Shown here in pieces: positions 35,155-45,576 of a DNA stretch of 64,000 bases. Both the position numbers and the translations under genes were made by a program. The notes under the pieces are model-generated. The model made no database searches. It was not told the DNA's origin and saw nothing but the letters and a program-made list of their open reading frames with translations. Within the stretch, counting starts at the first letter, position 1; every line of letters begins with the position of its first letter. The stretch comes from an uncultured Lachnospiraceae bacterium (GTDB lineage Bacteria > Bacillota > Clostridia > Lachnospirales > Lachnospiraceae): positions 1 through 64,000 of the forward strand of contig CAMLYL010000005.1 in the NCBI GenBank assembly GCA_946491665.1. The letters run 5' to 3'.

Positions 35155-37010
35155 CTTAAAACCTCAGCAATCTTCTCCGCAATATCCTCCGGATCCAGTC
35201 CAACCTGTTTCTGAAGCTCAGGTACTGAGCCGTGGGGAACAAACTGATCCGAAATACCAAAACGAAGAATGGAAATATCCTTATCAAGCTTTTCCAGATA
35301 CTCTCCCACCGCGTCGCCATAGCCGCCATGAAGCAGATTCTCCTCCATGGTGACAATCAGACGGTGATTTTCCGCCGCTTTTTCCACGGCCTCCCCGTCC
35401 ACAGGCTTGATAAACCGTGCATTGATCAGAGAACAGGAATATCCCTTCTCATGAAGAAGCTCCCGAACCTTCAGCGCCCGTTCCACCATATTCCCAACAG
35501 CAAAAACAGCCACCTGAGACTCCTCATAAAGCCACTCGCTCTTTCCCCATACAACAGGCGACCGGAACTTCTTCAGTCCGTCATATGCCTGTCCTCTGGG
35601 ATAACGAATGGCAACCGGTCCGTCATAGCGCGACGCAAACCAGAGCATATCCGCCAGTTCCCATTTGTTTTTCGGCGCCATTACCGTCATATTCGGTATC
35701 AGCGACAAATAGGACAGATCCATAATTCCCTGATGGGTCTCTCCGTCCGCGCCCACCAGTCCTGCCCGGTCTATGGCGAAAATCACCGGCAGATTCTGAA
35801 TACACACATCATGGATAACCTCATCAAATCCTCTCTGCAGAAAAGAGGAGTATACGGCAAACACCGGATGAAGTCCCGCAGCTGCCATCCCCGCCGCAAA
35901 AGTAACCGCATGTCCCTCCGCTATTCCCACATCAAAAAAGCGATCGGGGTATTCGTTTCGGAACCGCTTCAGACCTGTCCCGTCCGCCATGGCCGCAGTC
36001 ATCGCCACAATATTCTCGTTTTTTGCGGCAATCTTGCATATTACTGCGGAAAATACATCTGTGTAATCCGGCTTCTTCTTAACCTTTGCAGGCTGTCCGG
36101 TCTCAATTACAAAGGGTCCCGTACCGTGAAAGCGGTCCGGATTCATTTCCGCGGGAAGATATCCCCGCCCTTTTTCTGTCTGCACATGAACGACCACAGC
36201 CCCGTTCACTTTCTTCGCTTCCTGCAGAATCTGTACCATATCAGACAGATTATGTCCGCTTACCGGTCCCAGATAGGTCACCCCTATATTTTCGAAAATC
36301 ATGCCCGGTATCAGAAGCTGTTTCAGACTGCTTTTCATGTTGTGAATCCTTCGGGCAACCCGGTCACCGTAGGGACGACGGTCCAGCGTGGAATGCACAT
36401 CGCTCTTAAACTCCTGATAATCTCTTGCTGTCCGGAGAGACGCCAGATGCTTGGACAGCCCTCCGACATTCTCAGAAATGGACATTTTATTGTCATTTAA
36501 AACAATTATAAAATTTGTTCTCAGCTCAGAAGCATTATTCAGCGCTTCCCAGGCCAGTCCGCCGGTCAGCGCCCCATCGCCGATTACCGAGACAACATGA
36601 TGATATTCCTTTTTCAGATCCCTCGCTCTGGCAAAACCAAGCCCTGCAGAAATAGAAGTAGAACTGTGTCCCGTATCAAAACAGTCGCAGTCGCTCTCCG
36701 TCCGTTTCGGGAAACCACTCATGCCTCCATATTGACGCAGATGTTCAAATCCGTCTTTTCTCCCTGTAAGAATCTTGTGCGTGTAGGACTGATGTCCCAC
36801 ATCCCAGATCAGCTTGTCCTCCGGGAAATTCAATACCAGATGAAGCGCCATCGTCAGCTCAACTGCGCCAAGATTTGAAGCCAGATGGCCCCCGGTCCTG
36901 GATATATGTTCAATCAAAAACTCTCTGATCTCCTGCGCCAGCTGGGGCAGAAGATTCGGATCCAGTCTCTTTATATCATTTTCCTGTTTTATTAAATCAA
37001 GGACAGACAT
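35151..37010 (-). CDS. dxs: 1-deoxy-D-xylulose-5-phosphate synthase
   Basis: DXS condenses pyruvate with glyceraldehyde-3-phosphate, the first step of the MEP isoprenoid pathway, using thiamine diphosphate. The 619-residue protein has GGHLASNLGAVELTMALH with the active-site His, the TPP motif GDGALTGGLAWEALNNAS, DRAGLVGADGETHQG and MAPKNKWELADML typical of the family. It sits directly downstream of ispA, which makes the prenyl diphosphates. The 422-residue plus-strand ORF opposite is a shadow. Confidence 0.97.
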   Translation of the reverse strand: MSVLDLIKQENDIKRLDPNLLPQLAQEIREFLIEHISRTGGHLASNLGAVELTMALHLVLNFPEDKLIWDVGHQSYTHKILTGRKDGFEHLRQYGGMSGFPKRTESDCDCFDTGHSSTSISAGLGFARARDLKKEYHHVVSVIGDGALTGGLAWEALNNASELRTNFIIVLNDNKMSISENVGGLSKHLASLRTARDYQEFKSDVHSTLDRRPYGDRVARRIHNMKSSLKQLLIPGMIFENIGVTYLGPVSGHNLSDMVQILQEAKKVNGAVVVHVQTEKGRGYLPAEMNPDRFHGTGPFVIETGQPAKVKKKPDYTDVFSAVICKIAAKNENIVAMTAAMADGTGLKRFRNEYPDRFFDVGIAEGHAVTFAAGMAAAGLHPVFAVYSSFLQRGFDEVIHDVCIQNLPVIFAIDRAGLVGADGETHQGIMDLSYLSLIPNMTVMAPKNKWELADMLWFASRYDGPVAIRYPRGQAYDGLKKFRSPVVWGKSEWLYEESQVAVFAVGNMVERALKVRELLHEKGYSCSLINARFIKPVDGEAVEKAAENHRLIVTMEENLLHGGYGDAVGEYLEKLDKDISILRFGISDQFVPHGSVPELQKQVGLDPEDIAEKIAEVLR

Positions 37011-37035
37011 TTTTTCTCCCCTTTTATCCTTTTAC

Positions 37036-37923
37036 TTATTTGTTTCTGACGATCAGATATCGAATCAGTTCATTCAAAAATTCATTCCGAACCGGGAGCG
37101 ATTCCATCGTCCGGATCGCACGCCGGGAAATCATCTCCACATCCGCGCACGCCTGCTCAATTCCCCGAAGCGTCACATAGGTGGTCTTCTGGTTCTTTTC
37201 ATCACTTCCCACCGGTTTCCCGATCACTTCCTGATCGCTGACCACGTCCAGAATATCATCCTGAATCTGAAAAGCCAGCCCTACATCCTTTGCCGCACTG
37301 GAAATCTGCTCCTGCTCCTTTTCGTCTGCTCCTGCCAGAACCGCGCCGATCAGCATGGCGGATTCAATCAGCGCGCCTGTTTTCAGACTGTAAATAAAAT
37401 CCAGCTTTTCCCGGGACAGCGGCAGGCCTTCGGACTCCACATCCACTACCTGACCGCCCAGCATACCATAGATTCCCGCGTTTTTCGCCAGAATCCGAAG
37501 GGCTTTTCCCACATTGGGATTCTCCGGCTCCATTTCAAGCGCTGTAAGAGCCGTTTCATAAGCCAGATTCAAAAGTCCGTCTCCGGCCAGAATCCCCATG
37601 GCCTCGCCATACACCACATGCGTAGTCTTTCTCCCGCGGCGGTATTCATCATTATCCATCGCAGGGAGATCGTCATGAATCAGAGAATACGTATGAATCA
37701 TCTCCAGAGCTGCCATAAAAGGCTCCACAATCTGTGATGCGCCGCCAAACAGCCGATAAGTCTCATACATCATCATGGGACGCAGCCGCTTCCCGCCTGC
37801 CAGAAAACTATAATTCATCGCCTCAATGACAGTTTTCTGAAACCCCGTTTCTGCCGGCAGATATTTTGTTATAATCTCCTCTGTCTGATCTGCATGTATT
37901 TTAATCTCTTCTTTAATATCCAT
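37036..37923 (-). CDS. ispA: Farnesyl/geranyl diphosphate synthase
   Basis: A short-chain trans-prenyltransferase, 295 residues. It has the first aspartate-rich motif LIHDDLPAMDNDEYRRG at about residues 86-102 and the second LAFQIQDDILDVVSD near residue 222, with GGKRLRPMMMYE at the isopentenyl diphosphate site. It supplies farnesyl diphosphate for undecaprenyl and quinone precursors. It lies between xseB (16 bases) and dxs (25 bases) in one operon. Confidence 0.95.
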   Translation of the reverse strand: MDIKEEIKIHADQTEEIITKYLPAETGFQKTVIEAMNYSFLAGGKRLRPMMMYETYRLFGGASQIVEPFMAALEMIHTYSLIHDDLPAMDNDEYRRGRKTTHVVYGEAMGILAGDGLLNLAYETALTALEMEPENPNVGKALRILAKNAGIYGMLGGQVVDVESEGLPLSREKLDFIYSLKTGALIESAMLIGAVLAGADEKEQEQISSAAKDVGLAFQIQDDILDVVSDQEVIGKPVGSDEKNQKTTYVTLRGIEQACADVEMISRRAIRTMESLPVRNEFLNELIRYLIVRNK

Positions 37924-37939
37924 AATTCAGTTACCTCTG

Positions 37940-38185
37940 TCACGGTTCGAAAGGAACTTCCTCTCCGTTCTGCGCAATCACCAGCATCTTTTTTTCCACC
38001 AGATCCAGTTTCTCATTACACCTGCGGATCATCTTCATTCCCCTCTCGTAAAGAGAAAATGCGTCCTCCAGGGAAACATCCGGCGATTCCATCTGTTCCA
38101 TAATCCCATCCAGCTGGTGAAACATCTCCTCCAGAGAAGTCTCCTCAACTGCTGCTCCTTCAGGATTTTCTATCTGTTCTGCCAT
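37940..38185 (-). CDS. xseB: Exodeoxyribonuclease VII small subunit
   Basis: XseB forms exonuclease VII with XseA. The 81-residue protein contains LEEMFHQLDGIMEQMESPDVSLEDAFSLYERGMKMIRRCNEKLD, the family helical hairpin with the LE..F..YE.G pattern. It starts 4 bases after xseA. A mixed acidic N-terminal tail of ~18 residues is present. Confidence 0.94.
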   Translation of the reverse strand: MAEQIENPEGAAVEETSLEEMFHQLDGIMEQMESPDVSLEDAFSLYERGMKMIRRCNEKLDLVEKKMLVIAQNGEEVPFEP

Positions 38186-38189
38186 TATT

Positions 38190-39461
38190 TTACTCCTTTT
38201 GAATTTCTTCCACTCTCGCAGTCAGGCTTCCGTCAGACAGCCATGCCCGGATCCGTTCTCCCTCCTTCAGCCCGGATACTCCCCGAATCCTTTTTCCCTT
38301 CTCATCCGCCACAAAAGCATATCCGCTCTGCAGCTTTTTCAAAGGCGAATGACCGTCCAGAGCCGCCGCATAAATCTCCATACGATGTCTCTTTTCTTTC
38401 ACTGTAAGTTCTGCCAGATTCTGAAGACGCTGTCTGTCTCCCTCCAGAGTTTCCCGGTGTTCTCTCAGCATCTGTTCCATCCGGTTCTGCATCCGATCCA
38501 GCGCATCCGCCGCCCGCTGACGGTAATCTGCCAGCCTGTTCTTCGGATTCAGGAGCTGCATCTGCTTTTCATAAGCCCGTATCCTCTCCTCTGTCCTGGA
38601 AAGCTTCTGGCTGATACAGCGATTTAATGCCAGCCTGGCTCCGTCCATCTGTTCTGATATCTGACGGTAATCAAAAACCGCCAGCTCCGCAGCCGCAGAG
38701 GGTGTCGGCGCCCGCAGATCCGCCACAAAATCAGCAATCGTTACATCTGTCTCATGTCCTACTGCGGAGATAACCGGCACCGGACATTCAAAAATAGCAC
38801 GGGCCACAATTTCTTCATTAAAAGCCCACAGATCCTCAATGGAACCTCCGCCTCTTCCCACGATAATTACATCCACATTTCTCTCCTCCAGAGCGCGGAT
38901 GCCGTTCACAATCGACCGGGCGGCTCCCTCTCCCTGCACCTGAGCCGGATAAAGAATCAGCTGCACAAAGGGATTGCGGCGATGTGAAATATTCTGAATA
39001 TCCCGGACCGCCGCGCCGGTCGGCGCGGTCACTACGCCGATCCTGGAAGCAAACCGCGGAATGGGCTGCTTATACTCCGGGGCAAACATCCCCATTTCCT
39101 CCAGTTCCTTTTTCAGAGCTTCAAACCGCTGATATAAAAGTCCCGCTCCCTCCAGCAGAATCTCCTCTGCATAAAGCTGGTACTTCCCATCCCGTTCATA
39201 GACCCGAATGGAACCGAGAACAATGCAGTTATCTCCCTCTTTCATCCGGAACTTCAGACCGTTCTTCCGGGATCCGGAGAACATCACCGCCTGGAGAATT
39301 CCTGTTTTGTCCTTTAACGTAAAATAAATATGTCCGGAGGAATGATACTTACAGTTCGATACTTCGCCACGCACATAGATGTGGCTCATCATAAAATCCT
39401 GCGCGAACATATTTTTAATATAGGCATTTACCTGTCCTACAGAATAAATATTCCCTGTCAT
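38190..39461 (-). CDS. xseA: Exodeoxyribonuclease VII large subunit
   Basis: The catalytic subunit of exonuclease VII, which degrades single-stranded DNA to oligonucleotides. The 423-residue protein has an N-terminal OB fold (VRGEVSNCKYHSSGHIYFTLKD), the catalytic region (RIGVVTAPTGAAVRDIQNISHRRNP, IIVGRGGGSIEDLWAFNEE, SAVGHETDVTIADFVADLRAPTPSAAAEL) and a C-terminal coiled coil. It overlaps nusB by four bases and is followed by xseB. Confidence 0.96.
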   Translation of the reverse strand: MTGNIYSVGQVNAYIKNMFAQDFMMSHIYVRGEVSNCKYHSSGHIYFTLKDKTGILQAVMFSGSRKNGLKFRMKEGDNCIVLGSIRVYERDGKYQLYAEEILLEGAGLLYQRFEALKKELEEMGMFAPEYKQPIPRFASRIGVVTAPTGAAVRDIQNISHRRNPFVQLILYPAQVQGEGAARSIVNGIRALEERNVDVIIVGRGGGSIEDLWAFNEEIVARAIFECPVPVISAVGHETDVTIADFVADLRAPTPSAAAELAVFDYRQISEQMDGARLALNRCISQKLSRTEERIRAYEKQMQLLNPKNRLADYRQRAADALDRMQNRMEQMLREHRETLEGDRQRLQNLAELTVKEKRHRMEIYAAALDGHSPLKKLQSGYAFVADEKGKRIRGVSGLKEGERIRAWLSDGSLTARVEEIQKE

Positions 39462-39853
39462 GCTAATTTTGCAAGGATTCCGTTGACAAACCCGGCCCCG
39501 TGATCAGTCCCGTAAACCTTTGCCAGTTCCACAGCTTCATTAATGGCTACCGATACCGGAATCTCCTCCTCATACTTCATCTCATAGACTGCCAGACGGA
39601 TAATCGCCAGCTCCGCCTTCGCCATACGGCCGGTCTTCCATCTGTCAGCATTTGTGTTGATCAGTTCATCAATCTCGTCCAGATGCTGATAAATATCCTT
39701 CACCTTCGATATAATATAATCAGAATCCTTCTCATCCAGTTCTCCCAGGCCCTCCACGAAAAGGTACAGATGGTCTTCCCACTCCTGATCTCCATAGAAT
39801 TCTGTCTGGAACAGGATCTTAAAAATCTGCTCCCTGATCTCTCTTCGACTCAT
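39458..39853 (-). CDS. nusB: Transcription antitermination factor NusB
   Basis: NusB binds boxA RNA with NusE (S10) and supports rRNA antitermination. The 131-residue all-helical protein shows MSRREIREQIFKILFQTEF at the start and the family C-terminus VSVAINEAVELAKVYGTDHGAGFVNGILAKLA. It is the first gene of the nusB-xseA-xseB-ispA-dxs-tlyA-nadK-argR-recN block. Its leader contains several hairpins, one with terminator character. Confidence 0.95.
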   Translation of the reverse strand: MSRREIREQIFKILFQTEFYGDQEWEDHLYLFVEGLGELDEKDSDYIISKVKDIYQHLDEIDELINTNADRWKTGRMAKAELAIIRLAVYEMKYEEEIPVSVAINEAVELAKVYGTDHGAGFVNGILAKLA

Positions 39854-39875
39854 AGATTCCTCCCTTGTGCTCCTT

Positions 39876-39993
39876 TATAAAAAGAATCCTGCATGGAAAA
39901 GAATTTCCTGTGCAGGAACAACAGAGGGTGTCAAAGACACCCCTGCTCTCTGACCGGATTTCCTCTCAACTGTGAAACATCCCACAGCTCCGG
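39876..39993 (-). promoter_or_regulatory. nusB leader with tandem hairpins, the last terminator-like
   Basis: Between the Asp23 gene and nusB the minus-strand leader can form three hairpins: CCGGA/TCCGG enclosing CTGTG/CACAG; GGGTGTC-TTT-GACACCC; and TCCTGCA/TGCAGGA followed by TTCTTTTT. The last ends only ~25 bases before the nusB ATG and there is no room for a promoter after it. It may end the Asp23 transcript, or attenuate nusB. Confidence 0.5.
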
Positions 39994-40371
39994 TTATACC
40001 CCGGCCTTCATATCTACTTCAGCAATTCTTACGTTAACACCGGCCACCTGAAGTCCGGTCATATTCTCAATCGCACCCTTTACCCTCTCCTGAACCTTCT
40101 GTGAAACTTCCGGAATTGCATATCCGTAAGCAATGTTCAGAGTCAGGTACACACTTACCTTATCCTCCTCCACAGAAACCCGGATACCTTTGGACAGGTT
40201 TTTAATACCGAGACGGCTCACCAGATCCTTAGTAATATTGCCGCCCATGGAGGTCACGCCGTCCACTTCAGTCGCGGCAAGTCCCGCAATAATGGCAACC
40301 ACTTCATCGGCCACCTGAACTTCCCCCATCGTATCAGCCTTTAATTTGATGCCTTTTCTATCTTCAGCCAT
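39994..40371 (-). CDS. Asp23/Gls24 family envelope stress protein
   Basis: The 125-residue protein has the DUF322/Asp23 core: GEVQVADEVVAIIAGLAATEVDGVTSM, SKGIRVSVEEDKVSVYLTLNIAYGYAIPEVSQKVQERVKGAIENMTGLQVAGVNVRI. Family members are small cytosolic or membrane-associated proteins induced by stress. Start ATG 40371 follows AAGGAGGG; the ORF track adds 41 codons that lie partly over a promoter. Its usual neighbourhood upstream of nusB in clostridia is kept. Confidence 0.92.
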   Translation of the reverse strand: MAEDRKGIKLKADTMGEVQVADEVVAIIAGLAATEVDGVTSMGGNITKDLVSRLGIKNLSKGIRVSVEEDKVSVYLTLNIAYGYAIPEVSQKVQERVKGAIENMTGLQVAGVNVRIAEVDMKAGV

Positions 40372-40414
40372 GAAAAACCCTCCTTGTTTTCTGCATTGTG
40401 TCTGAATTTCTTTT

Positions 40415-40443
40415 AGTATACCAAATATTTTTCTGTTTGAAAA
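40415..40443 (-). promoter_or_regulatory. Predicted promoter of the Asp23 gene
   Basis: TTTTCA, 17 bases, TATACT on the minus strand, 44 bases before the chosen ATG. Confidence 0.5.
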
Positions 40444-40504
40444 CCGTTTCTTCAGGAAATGTTGGAATCCCCGGATTCTCCGGTCACTGTTCACTGCAGC
40501 TCCT

Positions 40505-42511
<2,007 letters not shown>

Positions 42512-42523
42512 TCAGACTTTCTC

Positions 42524-43273
42524 TTATTTCTTCCGGGGCGCGCTGTACGAATCCCGGATGCTGCGGTACAGCTCCCGCTTCTCCCGGGGCGTCACATCCC
42601 GCCAGTTTCCTTCCTTCAGATCTCCCAGATAAATATTCATAATGCGCACCCGCACCAGCCGCGTTACCCGGTATCCGAACACCTGGCACATGCGCCGGAT
42701 CTGTCGGTTATATCCCTGGGTCAGAATAATCGCAAACTGTTTTTTCCCTCTTTTTTCCACCTGACAGGGACGGGTCGTCACATTCAGCTCTTCCAGATAC
42801 ACGCCATTGCGCATCCCCTGCAGAAAGGCATCCGTTACCTCCCGGTCTACTGTGACCATATATTCCTTTTCATGGTAATTTCCCGCCCGCATCATCCGAT
42901 TAACCAGATCTCCCTGATTCGTCAGAAGAATCAGTCCCTCCGAGTCCTTATCCAGACGTCCCATCGGATAAATACGCTTTGGATATTTTATGTAGTCAAT
43001 AATATTATTCTTCTCTCTTTTTTCCGCTGTGCAGACAATTCCCCGGGGCTTATGGAAGGCGATAAGTATCTCTTCCTCCTCCGCCGCAACTGCCTTTCCG
43101 CAAAAAAACACCGTCTCTCCCGGCAGCACCCGGTCACCTGGTCCGGCAGTCCGCTCACCGATTTTCACATTTCCGGCTTCAATTTCCCGATCAGCCGCAC
43201 GTCTGGAACAGACGCCGGCCTCACTGAGAAATTTGTTAATGCGAATTCCATTCTGCTGATTCTTTTCTTCCAT
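42524..43273 (-). CDS. Pseudouridine synthase (RluF/RsuA family)
   Basis: A 249-residue RsuA/RluF-type enzyme that makes pseudouridine in rRNA or tRNA. It has an N-terminal S4 domain (GIRINKFLSEAGVCSRRAADREIEAGNVKI) and the catalytic motif YPMGRLDKDSEGLILLTNQGDL with the essential Asp, plus LTQGYNRQIRRMCQVFGY near the C-terminus, which is RluF-like. The uridine target is not certain. It follows the hypothetical gene by 11 bases and precedes ligA. Confidence 0.92.
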   Translation of the reverse strand: MEEKNQQNGIRINKFLSEAGVCSRRAADREIEAGNVKIGERTAGPGDRVLPGETVFFCGKAVAAEEEEILIAFHKPRGIVCTAEKREKNNIIDYIKYPKRIYPMGRLDKDSEGLILLTNQGDLVNRMMRAGNYHEKEYMVTVDREVTDAFLQGMRNGVYLEELNVTTRPCQVEKRGKKQFAIILTQGYNRQIRRMCQVFGYRVTRLVRVRIMNIYLGDLKEGNWRDVTPREKRELYRSIRDSYSAPRKK

Positions 43274-43284
43274 CTTTAAACCTG

Positions 43285-43728
43285 TTACTTTCTTTTCACA
43301 TAGCGATCCATTTTTTCTGAATTCGCTTCCTCAAAATCAATCATTTCCTTTGCCAGTTCCGTGGCATAAATCCCCGCATCTTTATATTTATGAATCGCCT
43401 TTTTCAATTCATCGGCTCCCCGCTGATTTCCCTTTTTGATCATATCCGCGACACGCGAAGTTTTATCCGAGACGGCTGTCTTCATTTTCACTGCCGTTTT
43501 CAGCATTCCCGAAGCCAGCGGATTCGGCTCTGCAGCTTCCTTCCCATCCTGTTTCAGGCGCTCACCGGCTTTCTGCTCAAACTCCCGCATCTTTCCTGCC
43601 TGAACATGCAGCTCATAAGCAAACTCTTCGTCATAGACATCCTTCAGCACCTGCTGAATCGCTTCACGCCCCATACTGGAATTCCTGCAGATCTCATGCA
43701 GCAGACGTTCCTCATCATTTTCACTCAT
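43285..43728 (-). CDS. Conserved hypothetical protein upstream of pseudouridine synthase
   Basis: I do not recognise this 147-residue protein. It is highly charged, mostly helical and without membrane segments or Cys motifs: an N-terminal region with NSSMGREAIQQVLKDVYDEEFAYELHVQA and a C-terminal region with RGADELKKAIHKYKDAGIYATELAKEMIDFEEANSEKMDRYVKR. ATG 43728 is chosen because AAGGAGG lies at 7 bases; the track uses the TTG codon just before. It is probably the first gene of the rluF-like-ligA unit. Confidence 0.75.
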   Translation of the reverse strand: MSENDEERLLHEICRNSSMGREAIQQVLKDVYDEEFAYELHVQAGKMREFEQKAGERLKQDGKEAAEPNPLASGMLKTAVKMKTAVSDKTSRVADMIKKGNQRGADELKKAIHKYKDAGIYATELAKEMIDFEEANSEKMDRYVKRK

Positions 43729-43812
43729 CAAGATACCTCCTTTTTGTCAGTATCTCCGCAAATGAGCGCTTCTATGTGCCGCCGCTTCCTTTTGACGCTG
43801 GCAGAATTCTCC

Positions 43813-43849
43813 AAAATAAAAGGAACAGATATTCTGTTCCTTTTATTTT
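43813..43849. terminator. Terminator after the SH3-domain gene
   Basis: AAAATAAAAGGAACAGA, 3 bases, TCTGTTCCTTTTATTTT: a perfect 17-bp stem six bases after the stop codon, with A/T-rich feet so it can work on both strands. Confidence 0.88.
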
Positions 43850-43855
43850 AAAAGC

Positions 43856-45244
43856 TTAATCGACGGGCTGCGCTGAGATATAATCAGCCCTGATATAGCC
43901 TTCAATATCTCCGGTCCGCACTCTCACCCATCCGTTGCTGGTAACCGCAATCTGCCGAACCTGAGCTCCTCTTGCAGCAGATGCAAGAACTGCGGAACTC
44001 TCATTGGGCTGCTGGCGGATATTAACTGTATCATTGACATATACCCACGCTCTGTTTTCCGTTTCCGTAACGGTATCTGTCTGCTGACCCTGATCCTGTG
44101 TCTGCTGGCTCTGCTGATCCTGATTCTGCTGCGCCTGTGTCTGCTGATCCTGTGTCTGCTGATCCTGTGTCTGCTGATTCTGCTGTTCCTGCTGAACCTG
44201 CTGCTGTGCCTCTTCCTCAGCCTTCTGCTGGGCAGCCTCGCGCTCAGCCGTCCAGGTGTTTACCGCATTGGCCAGTGTCTCTTCCACCATCGTCTTCAGA
44301 GCCGCGTCCGCCTGCAGCGCCTGGTCATAGTCTGTCTGCACACTGTTCTGGAGAGCAATCACATCATCTCCCGTCTGGTAATCCTGAATCATCTGAACAA
44401 CTGTCTGATCCAGCGTATACTCCTGATACGTCAGATTAAAAGGACTGTAGGTATTATCCATATACAATTCTCCGTTGTCATCCGTTCTGACATAGAAGAA
44501 ATCCATTCCCGGCGCAACGGTATTCACATCCTGATACTTTACGTTAAAAGTGACAGAAACAACATAGGATCCATCCTCTGATCCTGTCTTGGTGTAACAG
44601 GTAATATCCTGATACTCCTCTACATATTCGCTGTACATCTGAATATAACTCTTCTCATCATCTGACATGGGATACGCATACTGAAGAATCGAATCCGTAT
44701 CGCCGTCAGCATAACAGGTATAATACGAAGTAATCAGCTCATTTACCTGCTCATTCTCATTCTTTTCATATTCCTGGGCAGACAGCGGCTGTTCACTGTT
44801 TTCCTCCGCCCTCTTATCCATGACCCGTCTGACTCCAAAAACCAAAAGGCAGATCGCCACAATAATTACAACAGCTCCGATAATAATAAAATGAAGATTC
44901 TTCTTTGCAATCTTCTGTACCTTCTCCACCTTGGCTGCCTCAGCGTCCACACTCCTGCGTCTGGTCTTTTTGCGGGAGAGCATCTCATCCTCAATCACCT
45001 CTCCCTCAGCCATCTTTGACTTGTCCCGCACTGACTCATGGGTGATGAACTCCAGATCCTCCTGTTCCGGAAGGGAAGCGTCCTCCGCTTCATCCGGTGA
45101 ATTACTGCTCTCCGTCTCCGATACTTCCCCGGATGCGTCCTCCGCGCTCTTACTTTCTGTCTCCGTCTCTTCTTTATCTAAATCAAGCACATTCTTATTC
45201 TCTTCCTGCTCTTCTGTCGATTTCTTTTTCTCAAGATCTGACAT
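43856..45244 (-). CDS. Membrane-anchored SH3-domain protein with Gln-rich linker
   Basis: The 462-residue protein has an acidic, Ser-rich cytosolic N-terminus of ~120 residues, one transmembrane helix (LHFIIIGAVVIIVAICLLVFGV), an extracytoplasmic helical domain with paired conserved Tyr (LITSYYTCYADGDTDSI), a Gln/Asp/Thr repeat linker (QQTQDQQTQDQQTQAQ), and a bacterial SH3_3 domain at the end (VYVNDTVNIRQQPNESSAVL ... GDIEGYIRADYISAQ). SH3 domains of this kind often bind peptidoglycan. ATG 45244 follows AAGGAG at 7 bases; the track adds 78 codons over the promoter. It is a single-gene unit. Confidence 0.9.
   Translation of the reverse strand: MSDLEKKKSTEEQEENKNVLDLDKEETETESKSAEDASGEVSETESSNSPDEAEDASLPEQEDLEFITHESVRDKSKMAEGEVIEDEMLSRKKTRRRSVDAEAAKVEKVQKIAKKNLHFIIIGAVVIIVAICLLVFGVRRVMDKRAEENSEQPLSAQEYEKNENEQVNELITSYYTCYADGDTDSILQYAYPMSDDEKSYIQMYSEYVEEYQDITCYTKTGSEDGSYVVSVTFNVKYQDVNTVAPGMDFFYVRTDDNGELYMDNTYSPFNLTYQEYTLDQTVVQMIQDYQTGDDVIALQNSVQTDYDQALQADAALKTMVEETLANAVNTWTAEREAAQQKAEEEAQQQVQQEQQNQQTQDQQTQDQQTQAQQNQDQQSQQTQDQGQQTDTVTETENRAWVYVNDTVNIRQQPNESSAVLASAARGAQVRQIAVTSNGWVRVRTGDIEGYIRADYISAQPVD
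44141..44185. repeat. 15-bp tandem repeats in the Gln-rich linker of the SH3 protein
   Basis: CTGCTGATCCTGTGT is present twice in direct tandem (44141-44170) and a third, diverged copy follows. They encode QTQDQ units. Related sequence surrounds the block. Confidence 0.8.
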
Positions 45245-45344
45245 ATAATAACTCCTTTTCCGTCGGGCAGACTTCCGTCTGCACAAAGCCTTTGTTGTAT
45301 ATCCTGTCATACAGGCCCATCCTGTATTTATATTCGCGCAAACC

Positions 45345-45373
45345 ATTTTATCATAATCATATCTGTTGCGCAA
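45345..45373 (-). promoter_or_regulatory. Predicted promoter of the SH3-domain gene
   Basis: TTGCGC, 17 bases, TAAAAT on the minus strand. The -35 lies in the palindrome TTGCGCAA. The distance to the ATG is about 100 bases. Confidence 0.5.
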
Positions 45374-45470
45374 GAAGGCAGCCCTGTCGGAATTATAAAG
45401 AATTCCTAAATTAAATCCGGATTTTCTCTTTTCAATCCTTATTCCTTCTGCTACAATAGTTTCCATGCGG

Positions 45471-45498
45471 GTACACACGTGTCAACACACCTGTGTAC
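45471..45498. promoter_or_regulatory. Inverted repeat upstream of the PTS-like gene, candidate operator
   Basis: GTACACA and TGTGTAC are exact inverted repeats around 14 bases that themselves contain GTGT and ACAC. The site lies just downstream of a possible -10 (TACAAT, 45452-45457), before the EIIC-like gene. Confidence 0.45.
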
Positions 45499-45576
45499 TG
45501 AAGTTTCCGGCTCATGCGCCGTCCGTAAAATGCGGCGCCTTGCCATCTACATATTTTGTCACAGGGAGATGAGAAA

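Noticed and set aside
35232-36500. Plus-strand ORF of 422 residues opposite dxs
   Set aside because: It is entirely antisense to dxs, has no recognisable motif and has antisense-like composition.
44098-44205. CRISPR-like repeat array
   Set aside because: The repeats are 15 bp, contiguous with no unique spacers, and lie in frame within a coding sequence for a Gln-rich linker.
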